This document shows positions 6,105 to 11,977 of a stretch of DNA of 14,000 nt, in pieces. The stretch spans positions 1 through 14,000 of the forward strand of contig CAYMLL010000212.1 of the NCBI GenBank assembly GCA_964390645.1, given 5' to 3'. The translations under genes were made by a program, and so were the position numbers. The notes under the pieces were generated by a model. That model did no database searches and had not been told where the DNA came from. It saw only the letters and a list, made by a program, of their open reading frames with translations. This stretch comes from CAYMLL01 sp964390645. Lineage in GTDB: Bacteria; Planctomycetota; UBA8108. Position 1 is the stretch's first letter. Each line of letters opens with the position of its first letter.

Positions 6105-8066
6105 TCACCTGCCGGGTCTTGCCGTCGGTCGTGTTGCCGTCGGTCGTGTTGCCGTCGGTCGTGTTGCCGTCGGTCGTGTTGCCATGCTCCGAAGCTGTCG
6201 CAGCGAGGCGTGGCCGGCGGCGTTTCGCAGAAGGCCTCCGCGCCACGGGGGGCGCTCGTCGGATTCCGGAGTTCCGTCCCATCGTAGGACGTCTTGAGAA
6301 ATTGTCAATAGCCCGTCCGGGGCTCTTGCGCCACCGGGAACGCGAGAGGCTTGCGTTCCTGGCAACTCGCCGTCAGGGTCCGACGCCGGACTCCTCGCAC
6401 GGGATTCCTGGCGGCGGTAGCGGTAGTAGACCTCGAGCGTCATCGCGCCGAGTGCGGTCGAGTAGACACGGCCGCCGGCGATGCCCCATTCGCCGATCGG
6501 ATCCCAGCTGCCGTCGACCTCGGGATGGTCGTTCTTGTACTCGGCGCGCTGGGTGTTGACGAGCGCCTTGATCATCTTCTCGTTCCAGTGCTTCCACGGC
6601 TTGCCGCCGTTCTGGAACATCGCGTAGGTCGCGTAGTACCAGTAGTAGACGTTGATCGTCGACAGTGAGCGGCCCTTCTGCTCGCGCCACATCGGAGGAT
6701 GCGCGGACAGCAGGTCGACACCGGCGCGGATGGACGGGTTCGAGCGCTTCTGACCCGCGAAGAGGCGGCAGAGAACGCCGACACCGGTCATGCAGGAGAG
6801 CTCCTTGGAGTACGGGTAGGGACCGTCACCGTGTCCGTCGGCGAGCCGCGAGCCCTGATCTCCGGGAGCGAGGTAGCCGGTCTTGCCGTTGGACGCCGAC
6901 GCGTAGTCGAACCAGTCGAGCGCCCCCCCGAAGGCATTCTTGTAGTCCTGGGGGCCGATGCCGATGCGGCACTGCTTGGCGGTCTTCAGCGCCAGCACCA
7001 TCCACCCCGTCACCGAGGTGTCGTTGTGGCTGGTGTTGATTCCGTAGCGCCAGCCGCGGCCCGGATTCCGGGCGCGCAGACAGAGCTTGGTCGCGTCGAG
7101 GACGCTCTTCTTGAGCTTGAGGTAGTCGGTCGACATCAGCAGCAGCTCGGACATCGCCATGGTGGCGATGGCGTGGTTGTAGATCCACTGCTCGTGCTCC
7201 TCGCCGAACTTCTCGTCGGTGATGACCCGCGGGTCGCCGTAGAGGCCCTTCGCCCGTGGGTCGCCGGACTTGACCTGATGCTTCAGCATGTAGGCGACGG
7301 CCTTGCGCAGGCACTTGACGAAGTGATCGTACTCGCCGTCACGGTGCGTGTGTCCGAAGCCGGTGAAGGCCAGGATGGCGAGAGCCGTGACGCCGATGTC
7401 GTACTCCTCGAAGCCCGTGTCCCCGGGGTATTTCTTCGGGTCCCTGTTGGCGCTGGGGCCGCGACGACCGGGCGCATCGTTGAACTTCGCCGCCTTCCAG
7501 CCGCCGTCGGCGTCCTGATGGCGGTAGAGCCACTCCAGCGCGGCGAGCACCGCGGACTCGGTGTCGGCGCGACCTCCTTCGCGGCTCAGGGAGCCCTTGC
7601 CGCGGCGGTCGCCGAGGACTCCGGCAGCGCCGGCGCCGACGCCGATCGCGTCGTTGACACTCTCGGAGTTCTGGTTGACGTTCGACAGCTTGTTGAGGTC
7701 GGTGCCCTTCGGGATGTCGGTGGGCACCTCGTCGATCTTCGTCTTGATCACCGGATCCTTGATGACCTCGGGATTGAGGATCCTGGGGACGTGCTCGAGG
7801 TCGCGTTTCTTCTTCGGGTCGTAGGGGGGTGGCGGCTTCTCCTTGCTCACCACCATCGCCTCGTGGCGCGTCTCCTCGCGCTTCTCCTTCTCGGCGATGA
7901 CGATCCAGCCGACCCCCAGGATCAGCACGATGTGCAGGACGGCGGAGGTGGCCCACCAGGGCATCTCCCGCGCCCAGGCGGGGTGTACGACGGTCCTGTC
8001 CGGGCCCTGGCGATCGTGGGCGTCGACGGGCGCGGGATGATCCGGCGTATCGGCGGTGCGACTCAT
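6105..8066 (-). CDS. Membrane-anchored squalene-cyclase-fold repeat protein, paralogue B, with probable frameshifted C-terminus
   Basis: A 653-residue frame starting at ATG 8066, preceded by GGAG with about 6 bases spacing. The N-terminal 36 residues (MSRTADTPDHPAPVDAH...) are unrelated to those of paralogue A. Then come the same membrane helix (37-58, WWATSAVLHIVLILGVGWIVI), the PPPPYDPKKKRDL stretch, Gly/Asn linker and cyclase-fold barrel. Residues about 216-549 are identical to paralogue A. After residue 549 the frame runs 104 residues further through low-complexity, Arg/Pro-rich sequence, ending in A-T-R-P-T repeats, and stops 3 bases before paralogue A. The alternative frame ends E-E-S-G-V-G-P at TGA 6373-6375, resembling paralogue A's R-E-G-I-G-L end, so the natural stop was probably lost by an indel near 6395-6420. 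The extension covers the likely promoter of paralogue A. Membrane location and unknown function are as for A. Confidence 0.82.
   Translation of the reverse strand: MSRTADTPDHPAPVDAHDRQGPDRTVVHPAWAREMPWWATSAVLHIVLILGVGWIVIAEKEKREETRHEAMVVSKEKPPPPYDPKKKRDLEHVPRILNPEVIKDPVIKTKIDEVPTDIPKGTDLNKLSNVNQNSESVNDAIGVGAGAAGVLGDRRGKGSLSREGGRADTESAVLAALEWLYRHQDADGGWKAAKFNDAPGRRGPSANRDPKKYPGDTGFEEYDIGVTALAILAFTGFGHTHRDGEYDHFVKCLRKAVAYMLKHQVKSGDPRAKGLYGDPRVITDEKFGEEHEQWIYNHAIATMAMSELLLMSTDYLKLKKSVLDATKLCLRARNPGRGWRYGINTSHNDTSVTGWMVLALKTAKQCRIGIGPQDYKNAFGGALDWFDYASASNGKTGYLAPGDQGSRLADGHGDGPYPYSKELSCMTGVGVLCRLFAGQKRSNPSIRAGVDLLSAHPPMWREQKGRSLSTINVYYWYYATYAMFQNGGKPWKHWNEKMIKALVNTQRAEYKNDHPEVDGSWDPIGEWGIAGGRVYSTALGAMTLEVYYRYRRQESRARSPASDPDGELPGTQASRVPGGARAPDGLLTISQDVLRWDGTPESDERPPWRGGLLRNAAGHASLRQLRSMATRPTATRPTATRPTATRPTARPGR
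6121..6180. repeat. Four exact 15-bp tandem repeats
   Basis: The unit GCCGTCGGTCGTGTT occurs four times without a change (6121, 6136, 6151, 6166). It lies 20-80 bases upstream of the paralogue A start, in its leader, and inside the readthrough tail of paralogue B, where it encodes T-A-T-R-P. In another minus-strand frame it would encode N-T-T-D-G. Being a multiple of three, copy-number change would not shift either frame. Confidence 0.95.
6281..6308 (-). promoter_or_regulatory. Likely sigma70 promoter of paralogue A
   Basis: Read on the minus strand, a perfect -35 TTGACA (6308-6303) is followed after 16 bases by TACGAT (6286-6281, 4 of 6 of the -10 consensus). It is about 180 bases before the ATG at 6101, leaving a leader of roughly 170 bases that holds the 15-bp repeats. 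The AT-rich patch stands out from the GC-rich surroundings. Confidence 0.55.
6294..6308 (+). promoter_or_regulatory. Putative operator, copy 2 (TTGAGAAATTGTCAA)
   Basis: This is the weakest member of the motif set, with 10 of 15 matches to TTGCGTTTTTGGCAA but with the dyad ends TTG/CAA intact. Its right six bases are the complement of the -35 hexamer of the paralogue A promoter, so part of the match is explained by the promoter itself. Confidence 0.35.
6351..6365 (+). promoter_or_regulatory. Putative operator, copy 3 (TTGCGTTCCTGGCAA)
   Basis: It matches the shared motif at 13 of 15 positions with complete TTGC/GCAA ends. It lies 43 bases upstream of the paralogue A -35 box, 57 bases start-to-start from the motif overlapping that box, and just beyond the likely ancestral stop of paralogue B at 6373. 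Confidence 0.45.
6419..7422 (-). repeat. 1,004-bp direct repeat, copy B (identical to 4463-5466)
   Basis: The second copy of the identical block covers codons about 216-549 of paralogue B. See 4463-5466 for boundaries. Identity of every synonymous position across a kilobase, next to clearly diverged flanks, marks this as a recent event or an assembly product rather than an old duplication. Confidence 0.9.
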
Positions 8067-8186
8067 GAGGATCTCCGCTGTATCGGGTTCGAGTCCGGTG
8101 GCCGCGGGGCGGGGCGGGGACCCCGCGGAAGGGCCATACCGCGCCCCGGGGGGGGGGGGGTTGTGCCCGGGCGGCCGCCCCGCCCC

Positions 8187-8196
8187 NNNNNNNNNN
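8187..8196. other. Assembly gap (10 N)
   Basis: Ten unresolved bases lie beside homopolymer G and C tracts at 8101-8186. This may be a scaffold join of unknown true length, so sequence left and right of it need not be exactly adjacent. Confidence 0.97.
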
Positions 8197-8474
8197 GTCG
8201 TGGGGGTCCACGGTTTTAATGGCTTTTCGGGCGCCGGGGTGGGGTGGGGTTTCGCCCGGGGCGCGGGACCTCCGCTCCCACGACGGGAGCGGTGGATGTT
8301 CTCGAGTCGTCAGGGGCGCGAGGGCGGGTGGCAGAGCTCCGTGCGCGACGTGCGGTGACGGGCCCGGCGTGACGGCCAGACGCGGTCGGTCGCGAGGGTG
8401 TGGAGGTGGTGGATCCAGCCTGCACCGGACGGTCGCCCTGTCTGCTTCGTGGTGCCACCCTCGACGCGGAGAGG

Positions 8475-8503
8475 AGTATGATACGCAGTTGCGATTTTGT
8501 CAA
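8475..8503 (-). promoter_or_regulatory. Likely sigma70 promoter reading toward paralogue B
   Basis: On the minus strand a perfect -35 TTGACA (8503-8498) is followed after 17 bases by CATACT (8480-8475, 4 of 6 of the -10 consensus). Overlapping alternatives such as TATCAT exist. The next gene downstream on this strand is paralogue B, more than 400 bases away across the assembly gap. The -35 box coincides with a palindromic motif, as at paralogue A. Confidence 0.5.
8489..8503 (+). promoter_or_regulatory. Putative operator, copy 4 (TTGCGATTTTGTCAA)
   Basis: It matches the shared 15-bp motif at 13 of 15 positions and extends by one base on each side to G-TTG...CAA-C symmetry. It contains the -35 hexamer of the minus-strand promoter, just as copy 2 does at paralogue A. 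Confidence 0.5.
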
Positions 8504-8512
8504 CTACGCGAT

Positions 8513-8527
8513 CTGCGTTTTTGGCAA
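8513..8527 (+). promoter_or_regulatory. Putative operator, copy 5 (CTGCGTTTTTGGCAA)
   Basis: It matches the shared motif at 14 of 15 positions and lies 24 bases start-to-start from copy 4, on the upstream side of the -35 box. Within it TTTTTG and CAAAAA (8518-8530) form a perfect short palindrome around one G. Confidence 0.5.
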
Positions 8528-8787
8528 AAAAGGCGGGGCGTGCCGGTGGCCCGGTCCGGTGGCGGGGGCCCACGACCCGGGACACGGGGCGGGCGCCGAG
8601 CGCCTCGCAGGTCCGGGGCCCGAGGAGCGGGGCGGATGGGCACGAAAAAACCCGCCGCAGAGCTTTTCTGAACGCCGCAAGACGATTCCGAGGGACATGC
8701 CTGCTGGGGCGATCTCGAAATCGCTTGCTCCGCGGCGGGAGCACGTCTCGGTCTGGCGGGGCGCGGCAGGGGCGCCCCCGGTCGCCG

Positions 8788-8958
8788 TCAGGGAGCGAAT
8801 TCGTCGTGCGGATTCACCTTCGCTACCCGTGAACTCGTCGGGTCTCCGAGATCCTGGAAGGTGTCGAGAGCCCCGGCGCCGAGCGCTCCGACGACTCCAC
8901 ACAGGATCACGAGGAACACAAAGAAGTACCGCTTGCTGGACCTTCCGCTGGGCGCCAT
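8788..8958 (-). CDS. Small single-pass membrane protein, unrecognised
   Basis: A 56-residue frame from ATG 8958 to TGA 8788. The sequence is MAPSGRSSKR, a strongly hydrophobic segment YFFVFLVILCGVVGALGAGAL (residues 11-31), then a polar tail with charged residues ending N-P-H-D-E-F-A-P. The start is supported by GAGG five bases upstream; an in-frame ATG at 9012 has no ribosome binding site. Third codon positions are roughly 75% G or C, in keeping with coding sequence here. The basic N-terminus suggests the tail lies outside the cytoplasm. A promoter-like AT-rich patch lies about 100 bases upstream, so it is probably transcribed separately from arsM. I recognise no family; it could be a small membrane accessory protein or a chance frame. 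Confidence 0.55.
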   Translation of the reverse strand: MAPSGRSSKRYFFVFLVILCGVVGALGAGALDTFQDLGDPTSSRVAKVNPHDEFAP

Positions 8959-9038
8959 CCTCACCTCGCCATGTGGCGGTCGCGACGTCGATCGGTCGAC
9001 GTTCCCGGTCATGCCGTCGCGGTCGCGGCCGAGTTTCT

Positions 9039-9057
9039 GATTTACGATGTATAAATC
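9039..9057. promoter_or_regulatory. Palindrome in the leader of the small membrane protein
   Basis: GATTTA (9039-9044) and TAAATC (9052-9057) are perfect inverted repeats 7 bases apart, in the only strongly AT-rich patch of this intergenic region and overlapping the -10 area of the proposed promoter. It could be an operator; no regulator can be named. Confidence 0.35.
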
Positions 9058-9084
9058 ATATCGAAGATGGCCTGACAACGTTAA
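9050..9084 (-). promoter_or_regulatory. Possible promoter of the small membrane protein gene
   Basis: Two overlapping readings exist on the minus strand: TTGTCA (9078-9073) with TTTATA 17 bases on, or TTAACG (9084-9079) with TATGAT (9060-9055) 18 bases on. Neither is perfect. The region is AT-rich compared with its surroundings and lies 90-125 bases before the ATG at 8958. Confidence 0.35.
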
Positions 9085-9179
9085 ACCACAAGTATTTACG
9101 ACAACGACGGGGAACCCCAAGTGGTTGCGGCAGGGCCCCGGAGATGGCTCAAGATGGGGGGGCCGGGGGCTTACCGGCT

Positions 9180-10241
9180 TCAGCAGCAGGGCTCGCCGGA
9201 AGTGTCGTCGCGGCCGGGCTGCGGTCCGCAGGGAAAGGGCCCGAAGTGCTGCCGCGGTGCCGTCACGTCGAAGTAGCGCTCCAGTCGTGTGTCGGCGAGT
9301 AGCCGCGCGGTGTTGCGGCACACCGCGATCGGCCGATCGCGCTCGAACTCGTGGTGCTCGTCGAGGTGGAACCGCGCCTCGTGTCCGCGGCAGTTGCCCT
9401 GGTAGGTCGCGCTCTGGCCGTAGTCCTCGCACCGCCGGTCGAGGGGCTGCTCGAACTTGAAGCCGCGGAAGGTGGTCGAGTAGAAGCGGATGGGCTCGCC
9501 CGCGACATCTTGCTCGACGAGGCTGCGGCAGACCTGGCGCGGGTCCAGGAAGCCGGCGCCCTCGACGACGTCGCGAAGGTCGTGCTCGTAAAGCGCTCCG
9601 CCGAGGCACTCGGCGACGAGGAGAGCGTCCTCGCCCAGCCGGGTCGGCACGCGGCGGTCGGCGACGATGTCCGAGATGTAGAATTCGCCGCCGTCCTTCA
9701 GAACCCGCCAGATGGCCGCGAAGACACGGTCCTTTCGCGGTGAGAGGTTGACGACGCAGTCGGAGATCACCAGGTCGACGGAGCCGGACTCGACCGTCTC
9801 CAGCGTCTCGATGAAGCCCTCGTGAAACTCGACGTTCGGCTGCTCCATCCCGAAAGCGGTCGTCACGGTCGGGACGTTGCGGCGTGCGACGTCGAGCTGC
9901 TCCTCGGTCATGTCGACCCCGATGACGCGGCCGCGTGGGCCGACGAGCCGGCTGACGATGAACGCGTCCAGCCCCGCTCCCGAGCCCAGGTCGAGCACCG
10001 TGAGGCCGTCGAGGTCGTCGTCGGGGATCGGGCAGCCGCAGCCGTAGTTGCGCTCCTTCACCTCGGCGGGGATGAGCCGGACGATCTCGGGGAAACGGGC
10101 GGCGGTGGAGGCCGCACAGCACGCGTCCGTCGTCAGATCCTCCGTCCTCTTCAGGTGGCGCCCGTAGTACTCTCGCAGGTAGAGCTTGAGCTCGGTGTCC
10201 GCCCTGGCGGCGACGTCGGTGTCGAGTGATTCGGATCTCAT
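9180..10241 (-). CDS. arsM: Arsenite S-adenosylmethionine methyltransferase ArsM
   Basis: A 353-residue cytoplasmic enzyme that methylates arsenite with S-adenosylmethionine, giving methylated and finally volatile arsenicals. The N-terminal part has the family's C-C pair (Cys41-Cys42), then NYGCGCPIP (Cys68, Cys70). The Rossmann SAM-binding loop is LDLGSGAGLDAF (residues 83-94), followed by the acidic end of strand 2 in VIGVDMT. The two further arsenic-binding cysteines are Cys162 in ISDCVVNLS and Cys212 in AECLGGAL; their 50-residue spacing equals that in characterised algal ArsM. The C-terminal domain continues with RFYSTTFRGFK and ends in a Cys-Cys tail (352-353), seen in many ArsM and thought to bind metalloid. 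Length is typical. The ATG at 10241 has no strong ribosome binding site. No arsR, arsB/acr3 or arsC lies nearby, so it is a stand-alone detoxification gene here. Confidence 0.93.
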   Translation of the reverse strand: MRSESLDTDVAARADTELKLYLREYYGRHLKRTEDLTTDACCAASTAARFPEIVRLIPAEVKERNYGCGCPIPDDDLDGLTVLDLGSGAGLDAFIVSRLVGPRGRVIGVDMTEEQLDVARRNVPTVTTAFGMEQPNVEFHEGFIETLETVESGSVDLVISDCVVNLSPRKDRVFAAIWRVLKDGGEFYISDIVADRRVPTRLGEDALLVAECLGGALYEHDLRDVVEGAGFLDPRQVCRSLVEQDVAGEPIRFYSTTFRGFKFEQPLDRRCEDYGQSATYQGNCRGHEARFHLDEHHEFERDRPIAVCRNTARLLADTRLERYFDVTAPRQHFGPFPCGPQPGRDDTSGEPCC

Positions 10242-10609
10242 GGCTGACTCGGCGCGATGTTGCGGCGTCCGGGCGGCGAGGGAACGTCACGGGGGCGTCC
10301 CTCGCGGCAGTCCCGGAATCCTGTGACCCCGTGACCCCGTGGCCCCGTGACCCCGTGACCCCGTGACCGGGGAGCGTATCTTGCCCCTGCACGGGCCGAT
10401 TGCCCACCTCGATCTTGCTCGTCGGGGCGAGATCACCGGCCTTCCCCTCGTCGGGCCGGTCCACGGATCGGGTTGCGGAGAGCCTGGTTCCGTGGTCGGG
10501 TCGGCGCCCGGCTCCGGGCTTCCGGTCCGGGTCCCGCTCCACCTGGCTGTCGAGCCTCTTTTCCTGCCGCGAGCGTGTTCTGCCGCCCGTCGGGCCGTAC
10601 GATGCCGGT
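10242..10609. other. Divergent intergenic region between arsM and the HEAT-repeat gene
   Basis: These 368 bases should hold both divergent promoters, but I find no convincing -35/-10 pair and no dyad typical of an ArsR site. The only clear structure is the 8-bp tandem repeat at 10323-10370. The plus-strand frame is open back to 10400, but the translation before Met at 10610 is Arg/Ser/Pro-rich and not protein-like. Confidence 0.5.
10323..10370. repeat. Six 8-bp tandem repeats (GTGACCCC)
   Basis: The unit GTGACCCC is repeated from 10323 with period 8: units 1, 2, 4 and 5 are exact, unit 3 is GTGGCCCC and unit 6 GTGACCGG. It lies 80-130 bases upstream of arsM. It may simply be a slippage-prone microsatellite. 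Confidence 0.92.
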
Positions 10610-11503
10610 ATGCGTTTCCCCCTCGCCCTCGTCGGTGCGTTCGCTGCCATCGCCTTCGGTGCGCTCCTCGGCTGGCTTCAGGGCCCGGGTGGGCGTGAGG
10701 CTCTCGAGGCCGGGCCGCCGGCGGTGGCGGGGGCTGGCTCCGGCGGGACCCCGGCCGCCGCCGCCGCCGCCGCGGCCGTCGAGGCTCTCACCGTCGCGCT
10801 TGCCGCCGGCGAGTTCGCGGACTGGGAGCGACTCGTGGTTGCCGCGGACAGGGTGGTCGCGGACGTCAGCGATCGCCCCGCACTGGCGCGCGCCCTGCTC
10901 GCGGTCCACGACCGGGACGACGCCGGGACCGGGTTGCGCGCCGCGGTTCTCGTCGCTCTCGAGCACCTCGGAGGCGTCGAGGGGGTGCGTGGGCTCGCCG
11001 ACATCGCGCGTCGCGACGGTGAGAGCTCGTCCCTCGCCACGACGCGCCTCTCTCGTGTCGACGGCCACGCCGGTGGTGATGCGCTGGTCGAGGTCATCGA
11101 GGCGTGCGGGCGGCGTGGCCCGGTCGCGGCCTCCGCGGTGCGGGCGCTGGGCAAGACCCGTCTGCGGCGACAGGCGTCCTTCGTCTCCGGGCTGACGACG
11201 TCAGCCCACGAGCCTCGAATCCGGCGCGAGGCGGCCGAGGCGCTCGGCAAGATCGCCGCGACGGAGTCGATCGACGCGCTCGGGCCGCTCCTGGCCGAGG
11301 CCGACTGGCGACTGCGGTGTGCTGCGGTCGCGGCGATCGGACGCATCCGCTCGCCGACGAGCCGTCGGCTGCTCGAGGCGCACCTCGAGTGGCTGCTTGA
11401 CGAGAGCCGTCGCAGGGAGCCCGGCCTGGCGCGCGAGATCGACCTGACGAAAGCGGGGCTCAGGAGCCTCGCGGGTCAGCCGGCGGCGAGCCGTCCTCGC
11501 TAG
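10610..11503 (+). CDS. HEAT-repeat protein with N-terminal membrane anchor or signal peptide
   Basis: A 297-residue protein starting at ATG 10610, chosen because residues 1-24 (MRFPLALVGAFAAIAFGALLGW) form a clean signal or anchor helix there. An Ala/Gly/Pro-rich low-complexity linker follows (35-58), including an eight-alanine run encoded by a GCC repeat near 10750-10780. From about residue 90 to 290 the protein is made of helix pairs of the HEAT/armadillo type; the clearest units are P-R-I-R-R-E-A-A-E-A-L-G-K-I-A (202-216) and W-R-L-R-C-A-A-V-A-A-I-G-R-I-R (233-247). Such repeats act as protein-binding scaffolds, here outside the cytoplasm. No catalytic motif is seen. Its 3' end overlaps the convergent gene by 44 bases. 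Confidence 0.82.
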   Translation: MRFPLALVGAFAAIAFGALLGWLQGPGGREALEAGPPAVAGAGSGGTPAAAAAAAAVEALTVALAAGEFADWERLVVAADRVVADVSDRPALARALLAVHDRDDAGTGLRAAVLVALEHLGGVEGVRGLADIARRDGESSSLATTRLSRVDGHAGGDALVEVIEACGRRGPVAASAVRALGKTRLRRQASFVSGLTTSAHEPRIRREAAEALGKIAATESIDALGPLLAEADWRLRCAAVAAIGRIRSPTSRRLLEAHLEWLLDESRRREPGLAREIDLTKAGLRSLAGQPAASRPR

Positions 11504-11969
11504 ATCGATGCACTCGACGCCTCGCTGGCGCCGCGTCGTCGATGTAGGCGTCGAGCGCAGCTTCGAGGCTCGCACGGTCGGTCTGCGGCGGTACGGGGAT
11601 GCGCGTCCACTCGCTGTCGTCGAAGGCCTCCCAGCGCATGCCCGTCGTCCAGTGTCGTGGGATCAGGCAGCAGCCGCGATGCCGGGGATGGTGTGAGGGG
11701 AACCGGAACTCGTGGTCCGGGTCGTATCTCTTCTGATAGATCGCCAGCCACCGCAGGATGTCCTTCTGAGCCTCCGCGCCCTGGTGGTAGTAGCGGACGA
11801 TGTTGCGCCCGGCCCAGGCGGGGTCCTCTCGCACGGCGATCTCCTGCACGATTTGCCAGACGTCACCGATGTGTCGCGGCACCGCGTGCCCGCCGATCGT
11901 CTCGGAAGCCTCTCGCTGGCCGGCTCCCGCCTTCTCGGTCTTCTTGCTGTCCTTGCGACGGAAGAGCAT
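11460..11969 (-). CDS. Unrecognised 169-residue protein
   Basis: A soluble, charged protein starting MLFRRKDSKKTEKAG at ATG 11969, 8 bases after the stop of the upstream dockerin-tailed gene, so the two are probably one transcript. Residues 33-85 look well folded (I-G-D-V-W-Q-I-V-Q-E-I-A-V-R-E-D-P-A-W, then A-E-A-Q-K-D-I-L-R-W-L-A-I-Y-Q-K-R-Y-D-P). A His/Cys-containing segment HHPRHRGCCLIPRHW follows (92-106), which could bind a metal, though spacing matches no motif I know. The tail from about residue 145 is Arg/Ser/Pro-rich and includes the part overlapping the HEAT-repeat gene, so the true protein may be effectively shorter. There is no signal peptide, so it is likely cytoplasmic. I do not recognise the family. 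Confidence 0.65.
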   Translation of the reverse strand: MLFRRKDSKKTEKAGAGQREASETIGGHAVPRHIGDVWQIVQEIAVREDPAWAGRNIVRYYHQGAEAQKDILRWLAIYQKRYDPDHEFRFPSHHPRHRGCCLIPRHWTTGMRWEAFDDSEWTRIPVPPQTDRASLEAALDAYIDDAAPARRRVHRSSEDGSPPADPRGS

Positions 11970-11977
11970 GTGATGGC

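Larger units (their letters stand above)
8067..8787. other. Gene-free stretch with low-complexity GC tract, assembly gap and promoter region
   Basis: I see no convincing gene here; the frames that cross it have Arg/Gly/Pro-rich, family-less translations typical of GC-rich noncoding DNA. It contains an extremely GC-rich patch with a run of 13 G at 8148-8160, the N gap, then ordinary sequence with the promoter and two palindromic motifs at 8475-8527. The paralogue B start lies only 120 bases from the gap, so the leader length and the linkage to the promoter are uncertain. No tRNA or other structural RNA was recognised. Confidence 0.6.

Noticed and set aside
4743..8219. Long plus-strand frames (about 500 codons) opposite each cyclase-fold paralogue
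   Set aside because: They are antisense shadows caused by high GC and codon bias. Their translations are Val/Leu/Arg-rich without domains, while the minus strand encodes a coherent membrane helix plus repeat barrel.
8219..8760. Plus- and minus-strand frames in the region right of the N gap
   Set aside because: Translations are Arg/Gly/Pro-rich with no family features or ribosome binding sites, and they cross the promoter and palindromes. Treated as noncoding.
9084..9126. AACCAC/GTGGTT inverted repeat as arsM terminator
   Set aside because: The arms are only 6 bp with a 31-base loop and there is no T-run on the minus strand, so there is no real support for a terminator.
8788..10650. 620-codon minus-strand frame overlapping arsM
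   Set aside because: Only its last 56 codons look like a protein with a ribosome binding site. The rest is a shifted-frame shadow of arsM and of intergenic repeats.
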